Shown: piece after piece, positions 59,377-64,000 of the stretch
Position numbering within the stretch: position 1 is the stretch's first letter
How the letters are laid out: each line of letters begins with the position of its first letter
Source of the DNA: Actinoplanes auranticolor
Lineage (GTDB): Bacteria; Actinomycetota; Actinomycetes; Mycobacteriales; Micromonosporaceae
Assembly: GCF_018332655.1 (NCBI RefSeq)
Contig: NZ_BOQL01000028.1
Location: forward strand, 62,001-126,000
DNA length: 64,000 nt
Direction: 5' to 3'
Program-made: the position numbers and the translations under genes
Notes under the pieces: generated by a model
The model's database searches: none
Told to the model about the DNA's origin: nothing
The model's input: the letters and a program-made list of their open reading frames with translations, nothing else

Positions 59377-61941
59377 TCAACCGGCGGCGGCGTCCTTCGC
59401 GCGGGCCTTGAGCGCCCGCAGCACACCGTCACGGCCCTCGGCCACCAGCCGGCGCAGCGAGGGGGAGTGCCCGTCCCCGGCCAGCCAGGTGTCGGTCAGC
59501 GCGACCGTCTCCTCGCTGACCTGGTATGCCGGGTAGGCCAGCATCGCGAACTCCTGCGCGGGCTCACTGTCCGAACGCGCCCACACGTCGTCGACCACCT
59601 CGAAGAACTTCGGCGCGTACGGCGCGGTCAGCTCCACCTGCGACGAGGTCTGGAAACCCTGCAGCAGCGACCGGCTGAGCCAGTTCGGCAGCTTGTCCTC
59701 GCCGGTCAGCTGGGCCCACACCCGGGCCTTGGTCTCCGGCGTCGGCAGCAGTGCGCGGGCCAGTGCCGCCTCCCGCTCGCCGCTGGCCGTGCGGTCCGAC
59801 GCGAGCTCCTCGGCGATCTCCGCCTCGGTCGCCGCGCCCCGGGCGGCCAGCGCCTCCAGCAGCGACCAGCGCAGCTCGGTGTCGATGGTCAGCCCGTCCG
59901 GCACGCCGGTGCCGTTCAGCCAGCCGCGGAGCACCGCGAGGTCGTCGTCGCCGCGGCCGGCGTTGATGAAGGCGCGGGCCCAGGCCAGCTGGAAGCCGCT
60001 GCCCGGCTCGGCCGCCGCCAGCGCCGCGCGGGCCGTGTCGGTGAGCAGCGCCCAGCCGGTCGGGGCCCACGCCGGGTCGGCGTACATGGTCAGCGTCGTG
60101 GCCGCCTGCCGCAGGGTCGCGGTGGTCAGGTTGATGTCGCGTTCCTCGGGCAGGCCGGTGCCGACCAGCGCCAGGTAGTCCCGGGCGGCCAGCTCGGCGT
60201 CGCGCAGCATGTCCCAGGCCGCGGCCCAGCACAGCGCCCGCGGCAGCGACGATTCGAAGCCGTCGATGTGCCGCACCACCGTGGCCATCGAGCGCTCGTC
60301 CAGGCGCAGCTTCGCGTACGTCAGGTCGTCGTCGTTGAGCAGCAGCACGTCCGCCGCCGGCACCCCGGCCAGCGCGGGGATCTCGGTCTCCTCGCCGGTC
60401 ACGTCGATCTCGAGCAGATCGCGGCGGACCAGCCGGTCGTCCCGGACGTCGTAGAGGCCGACGCCGATGCGGTGGGTGCGCAGCGTGGGATAGGCGGCGG
60501 GCGCCTCCTGCTTGACCACGACCTTCTCGTACGCGCCGTCGGCCCCGATCGTCAGCACCGGGCGCAGCGTGTTGACCTGGGCCGTCTCCAGCCACTGGGC
60601 GGCGAACTTGCGCAGCTCTCGGCCCGACGCGGTCTCCAGCTCGGTGAGCAGGTCGTCGAAGGTGGCGTTGCCCCACGCGTGCCGCTGGAAGTACGCCCGC
60701 AGCCCGGCCAGGAACGAGTCCAGCCCGACGTACGCGACGAGCTGCTTGATGACGCTCGCGCCCTTGGCGTACGTGATGCCGTCGAAGTTGACCTCGACGG
60801 CCTCCAGGTCCGGCATCTCGCAGTAGACGGGGTGGGTCGAGGAGAGCTGGTCCTGGCGGTAACCCCAGGCCTTGCGGACCGACAGGAACGTCGACCACGC
60901 GTCGGTGAAGCGGGTGGCCGAGGTGTTGCACCAGTGGCTGGCCCACTCGGCGAACGACTCGTTCAGCCACAGGTCGTTCCACCAGCGCATGGTGACCAGG
61001 TCACCGAACCACATGTGGGCCAGCTCGTGCAGGATCGTGTTGGCGCGCTGCTCGTACTCGTAGTCGGTGACCTGCGAGCGGAAGATGTAGTGCGCCTCGG
61101 CGTGCGTCACGCAGCCGAAGTTCTCCATCGCGCCGGCGTTGAAGTCGGGCACCCAGAGCTGGTCGTACTTGGGCAGCGGGTACCGCACGCCGAACTGCTC
61201 GTGGAAGAAGTCGAAACCCTGCTTGGTGATCAGGAACAGGTCGTCCGGGTCGAGGTACTGCGCCATCGAGGCCCGGCAGAAGATGCCCAGCTCGATGCCG
61301 TCGTGACTGTCCCGGACCTCGTGGTACGGCCCGGCGCACAGCGCGGTGATGTACGTGCTCATCCGCGGCGACGTGCTGAAATGCACCGTCTTGGCGCCGC
61401 CGGCAGCCTCGGCCGTGGACTCCACCGGCATGTTGGACACGACTTTCCAGTGTCCGGGGACGGTGGCGTGCCAGGTGAAGACGCTCTTGAGGTCGGGCTG
61501 GTCGAAGGCGGCGTAGACGCGCTGGGCGTCCGCCGTCTCGAACTGGCTGTACAGGTAGATCTCCTGGTCGACCGGGTCCTCGCTGCGCTGCAGGCCCTGC
61601 CCGCTCGCCGAGTACGCGAAATCGGCGTCGACGACCAGGGTGTTGTCCGCGGCCAGGCCGGTCAGGGTCAGGCCCCGCTCCGCCGACCAGCCGGACAGCT
61701 CGACCGGTGTGCCGTTCAGCACCGCCGAGCGGATGCTCGCCGCCGCCACCTCGATGAACGTCTGCGCGCCGGGCTCGGCGCAGCGGAACGTGACCTCGGT
61801 GGTCGACCGGAACGTGCCGGCACCGGGCCCGCCGTGGCCGTCGGTCAGATCCAAGGCGATGTCGTACCCGGTCACCTCGAGCAGGCGGGCCCGCTCGGCG
61901 GCCTCGACCTGGGTCAGGTTACGAACTCCGGCCACGTTCAC
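59377..61941 (-). CDS. pepN: Aminopeptidase N (M1 family)
   Basis: 854 residues from GTG 61941; GTG 61935 is an equal alternative. The exopeptidase motif GAMENFGCVTHAEAHY and the zinc site HELAHMWFGD with the downstream Glu in LWLNESFAEW are complete, and a catalytic Tyr is expected in the later domain. It removes N-terminal residues from peptides in the cytoplasm. The order matches mycobacteria (pepN next to the FrnE-like gene). It stands alone on its strand, divergent from the DsbA-like gene. Confidence 0.96.
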   Translation of the reverse strand: MNVAGVRNLTQVEAAERARLLEVTGYDIALDLTDGHGGPGAGTFRSTTEVTFRCAEPGAQTFIEVAAASIRSAVLNGTPVELSGWSAERGLTLTGLAADNTLVVDADFAYSASGQGLQRSEDPVDQEIYLYSQFETADAQRVYAAFDQPDLKSVFTWHATVPGHWKVVSNMPVESTAEAAGGAKTVHFSTSPRMSTYITALCAGPYHEVRDSHDGIELGIFCRASMAQYLDPDDLFLITKQGFDFFHEQFGVRYPLPKYDQLWVPDFNAGAMENFGCVTHAEAHYIFRSQVTDYEYEQRANTILHELAHMWFGDLVTMRWWNDLWLNESFAEWASHWCNTSATRFTDAWSTFLSVRKAWGYRQDQLSSTHPVYCEMPDLEAVEVNFDGITYAKGASVIKQLVAYVGLDSFLAGLRAYFQRHAWGNATFDDLLTELETASGRELRKFAAQWLETAQVNTLRPVLTIGADGAYEKVVVKQEAPAAYPTLRTHRIGVGLYDVRDDRLVRRDLLEIDVTGEETEIPALAGVPAADVLLLNDDDLTYAKLRLDERSMATVVRHIDGFESSLPRALCWAAAWDMLRDAELAARDYLALVGTGLPEERDINLTTATLRQAATTLTMYADPAWAPTGWALLTDTARAALAAAEPGSGFQLAWARAFINAGRGDDDLAVLRGWLNGTGVPDGLTIDTELRWSLLEALAARGAATEAEIAEELASDRTASGEREAALARALLPTPETKARVWAQLTGEDKLPNWLSRSLLQGFQTSSQVELTAPYAPKFFEVVDDVWARSDSEPAQEFAMLAYPAYQVSEETVALTDTWLAGDGHSPSLRRLVAEGRDGVLRALKARAKDAAAG

Positions 61942-62062
61942 TCTCCTCCATGCTGGTCCAGGCTTCGTCGCCCCGACCTAGAGCTTTCCACGTCACCCTA
62001 TGCGCTCGGCTGGTGGCGCATGTCACCGCCGGGTGCGGGTGGAAAGGGGCAGGATCGCAGGT

Positions 62063-62689
62063 ATGACTGAACGCTCCGCGGTCGACATGTGGTTCGACCC
62101 GATCTGTCCCTGGGCCTGGATGACCTCGCGCTGGTTGCTCGAGGTGGAACAGGTCCGGCCGGTCGACATCACGTTCAACGTGATGAGTCTCTCGGTGCTC
62201 AACGCGGGCCGTGACCTGCCCGAGCAGTACCAGGAGCTCATGACCAAGGGATGGGGCCCGGTCCGGGTCTGCATCGCCGCCGCCGAAGCCGGCGGCCCGC
62301 AGGTCCTCCGCGACCTGTACACGGCCCTCGGCACCCGTATCCACCTGCAGAAGTACGAGCTGGACAAGAAGCTCTACACCGAGGCGCTGACCGAGGTGGG
62401 TCTCGACCCGGCACTGGCCGACGCGGCCGGCAGCGACGCCTGGGACGACGCGCTGACGGCCAGCCACAACGCCGGTATGAAGCCGGTCGGCACGGACGTG
62501 GGCACCCCGGTGATCCACGCGCCGGGCCCGGTCGAGGGGGAGAAGGTCGCCTTCTTCGGCCCGGTGGTCACGCCGGCCCCGAAGGGCGAGGCCGCGGGCA
62601 AACTCTGGGACGGCGTCCTGCTCGTCGCGGGCACCCCGGGCTTCTACGAGCTCAAGCGCAGCCGCGACCAGGACCCCATCTTCGACTGA
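62063..62689 (+). CDS. FrnE/DsbA-like mycothiol-linked nitroreductase homologue, CPWA active site
   Basis: 208 residues. It follows M. tuberculosis Rv2466c: VDMWFDPICPWAWMTSRWLL, LPEQYQELMTKGWGPVRV, GTPVIHAPG, AGKLWDGVLLVAGTPGFYELK. Rv2466c has CPWC; here the second Cys is Ala (Cys15, Ala18), leaving a single thiol. It could work as a mycothiol-dependent peroxidase or isomerase. The ATG at 62063 is 7 nt after CAGGAT, a variant of the leaderless hexamer. Confidence 0.88.
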   Translation: MTERSAVDMWFDPICPWAWMTSRWLLEVEQVRPVDITFNVMSLSVLNAGRDLPEQYQELMTKGWGPVRVCIAAAEAGGPQVLRDLYTALGTRIHLQKYELDKKLYTEALTEVGLDPALADAAGSDAWDDALTASHNAGMKPVGTDVGTPVIHAPGPVEGEKVAFFGPVVTPAPKGEAAGKLWDGVLLVAGTPGFYELKRSRDQDPIFD

Positions 62690-62699
62690 ATCGCCACCT

Positions 62700-62752
62700 G
62701 AGCCTCCGGCCAGTCGTTGGATGTAGTGAGAACCACATCTGACCGGAGGCTC
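62700..62752 (+). promoter_or_regulatory. Hairpin sequestering the ribosome binding site of the 80-residue ORF
   Basis: GAGCCTCCGG (62700-62709) pairs perfectly with CCGGAGGCTC (62743-62752), which contains the Shine-Dalgarno GGAGG and ends 3 nt before the ATG at 62755. The loop holds a second stem, GATGT/ACATC. It would block translation when formed. Confidence 0.5.
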
Positions 62753-62754
62753 TG

Positions 62755-62997
62755 ATGGCCGAGTCCGACAGCGTTGCCACTTCCACGATCGCTGTGCATC
62801 GTGGCGTGTGGGACAGCTTCTGCCCCAATCTGCCGGCGGATGTCGCCGCGATGGTGGCGCCGCCCGTCACCGTCACCGCCTTCCCGGTGGCCGAGGCGGG
62901 ACCGCCCGTCGCGGCGGTCCGCAAGGCGAAGCAGGCGAAGATGCGCGGCAACATGCCGTCCGTGCCCGCGTACGGCCGGGCCCGCCGCTCGAAGTGA
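62755..62997 (+). CDS. Small protein of unknown function behind an RBS hairpin
   Basis: 80 residues. There are one Cys (WDSFCPNLP), a Val/Ala/Pro-rich middle (VAAMVAPPVTVTAFPVAEAG) and a basic tail (VRKAKQAKMRGNMPSVPAYG, then RARRSK). There is no signal peptide. The ribosome binding site is clear but buried in an inverted repeat. I do not recognise a family. It lies between the FrnE-like gene and DUF1015. Confidence 0.55.
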   Translation: MAESDSVATSTIAVHRGVWDSFCPNLPADVAAMVAPPVTVTAFPVAEAGPPVAAVRKAKQAKMRGNMPSVPAYGRARRSK

Positions 62998-63044
62998 GCG
63001 TGGGAACACACCGGGGTGTCCGCGCGGGTGTCACAGCCGGTCGG

Positions 63045-63050
63045 TAGGTT
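63045..63050 (+). promoter_or_regulatory. Leaderless -10 element (TAGGTT)
   Basis: TAGGTT, 6 nt, then ATG 63057. Confidence 0.6.
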
Positions 63051-63056
63051 CGCGGC

Positions 63057-64000
63057 ATGACGGTCGTGCACCCGATCAGCCGGGCCTGGATCACCACTGG
63101 CGGCACCGGCGCGCAGAACTACGACGAGTTCGCCGACGATGCCGAGATCACCGGGATCATCGCCGCGAACCCGCACAGCGCGCTCGCCATCGAGATGCCC
63201 CACCGGGCGCCCGAGTCCCTGGGCAAGCCGTTCCTCGACTGCCTCGGCGACGCCGCCCAGCGGCTCGCGCGGGACAAGGCCGAGGGCAGCTACACGCCCG
63301 CCGAGCAGGTGGTGGTCCTGTACCGGATCACCGCGGCCGGCGAGCCCACCGCGTACGGCCTGTGGGCGCTGGTCGACACCGACCAGATCTCCACCAGCGC
63401 CGACGAGCCCGGCCTGGTCATCCGCAACGAGGACGTGTTCATCGCCAAGGTGCGCGAGCGCGTCGCCCTGGCCGACGCCCTGCAGACCCTGCTCTCCCCG
63501 GTGCTGCTGCTGCAGACCGGCCAGGGCGAGGAACTGCACGCCGCGCTGGCCGCGGCGAGCGACGCGGCCGGTGCGCCGGCCGCCACCGACACCGACCAGA
63601 GCGGCCGCACGCACGCCATCTGGGTGATTCCCGCGGGTCCGCTGCAGGACCGGCTGACCGCGCTGGCCGGCGGCGGCGAGCTCGTCGTCGCGGACGGCAA
63701 CCACCGCAGCCTGGCCGCGCAGACCGGTGGGCTGCCGCGCTTCCTGGCCGTCGTGACCACCCCGGCGTCCGTCGCGATCCAGCCCTACAACCGCCTGATC
63801 GCCGAGCTGCCGGACGCCGACTTCGTCGCCCGCCTGACCGCGGCCGGGGCCCGGGTCGAGGAGCTGCCGCGCCCCGCGGCGGTGCCCACCAAGGGCACCA
63901 TCGAGCTGTACGCGGCCGGCCGCTCGTACTCGGTCGTGCTGCCCCCGGCGCCGGGCTCGTCCCCGGTGGAGAACCTCGACCACGCCCTGGTGGAGCGGAT
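63057..64000 (+). CDS. DUF1015 family protein, 3' end cut by window edge
   Basis: 314 residues are visible from ATG 63057 and no stop is reached. The family motifs include AWITTGGTGAQNYDEFADDA near the N-terminus, VVVLYRITAAGEPTAYGLWA, and the conserved VVADGNHRSLAAQ. DUF1015 proteins are usually about 400 residues, cytoplasmic, and sometimes labelled SerC-like kinase or ParB-like, with unknown biochemical function in most cases. The TAGGTT hexamer 6 nt upstream fixes the start. Confidence 0.85.
   Translation, partial: MTVVHPISRAWITTGGTGAQNYDEFADDAEITGIIAANPHSALAIEMPHRAPESLGKPFLDCLGDAAQRLARDKAEGSYTPAEQVVVLYRITAAGEPTAYGLWALVDTDQISTSADEPGLVIRNEDVFIAKVRERVALADALQTLLSPVLLLQTGQGEELHAALAAASDAAGAPAATDTDQSGRTHAIWVIPAGPLQDRLTALAGGGELVVADGNHRSLAAQTGGLPRFLAVVTTPASVAIQPYNRLIAELPDADFVARLTAAGARVEELPRPAAVPTKGTIELYAAGRSYSVVLPPAPGSSPVENLDHALVER

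Noticed and set aside
59341..62070. A 909-codon open frame on the plus strand opposite pepN, and similar long frames opposite cobQ (26263-28221) and the PadR-GT87 operon (18423-20540)
   Set aside because: They are antisense to clear enzymes, Arg/Gly/Pro-rich and without any motif; such frames are expected in GC-rich DNA.

Overview
The window is high-GC (about 70%) actinobacterial chromosome. Several gene families point to Micromonosporaceae, possibly Actinoplanes: a MhuD-type haem monooxygenase, a mycothiol-isomerase-fold protein, CtaJ, DUF5130, GAF-ANTAR and SARP regulators, and a pepN-ctaJ-HNH-glbO-ettA block that resembles mycobacterial gene order as I remember it. There is no IS element, prophage or CRISPR array. 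One tRNA-Arg (anticodon TCT) lies at 22.4 kb beside two frameshifted genes.

Layout. 1-9.2 kb: BON-like fragment, nucleotidyltransferase, TMK-like kinase, SDR, group 2 sigma factor, a TTG-started NlpC/P60 hydrolase behind a c-di-AMP (ydaO/yuaA) riboswitch, small conserved proteins, a candidate structured small RNA at 7.69-7.85 kb, and a GAF-ANTAR regulator. 9.2-18.5 kb: mhuD, a MarR-MFS efflux operon, a protein methyltransferase, a SARP divergent from a LuxR-type response regulator, serA, and an APH-fold kinase. 18.5-23.6 kb: a translationally coupled operon PadR / membrane protein / PadR-GT87 fusion with a PadR-type operator, then two broken genes, the tRNA and an alpha/beta hydrolase. 23.7-25.4 kb: an SSB paralogue followed by about 750 bp of non-coding DNA packed with long perfect hairpins. 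25.4-45 kb: three cobalamin blocks (cobD-cobQ; cobB; aminotransferase-cobT-cysG) among peptidases, an FAD monooxygenase, LigB, SURF1 and a class A PBP. 45-64 kb: otsA, ettA, thioesterase, YbjN, beta-propeller, MFS-glbO, MscS, HNH, sortase and surface protein, ctaJ-DUF5130, Uma2, pepN, a FrnE/DsbA-like protein and a DUF1015 gene cut by the window edge.

Gene expression. At least fourteen genes have a TAnnnT hexamer ending 6-8 nt before an ATG or GTG, the arrangement expected for leaderless transcripts. Two more carry CAGGAT in the same place. Where this signal is present I used it to choose starts (for example cobD, the PBP and ligB). Operons are tightly coupled, mostly by 4-nt ATGA or GTGA overlaps.

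The most unusual items are the hairpin array between ssb and cobD (two hairpins with different, perfectly paired stems and the same 10-nt loop), the PadR-glycosyltransferase fusion operon, a CobB lacking its glutaminase cysteine, and the candidate RNA at 7.7 kb.
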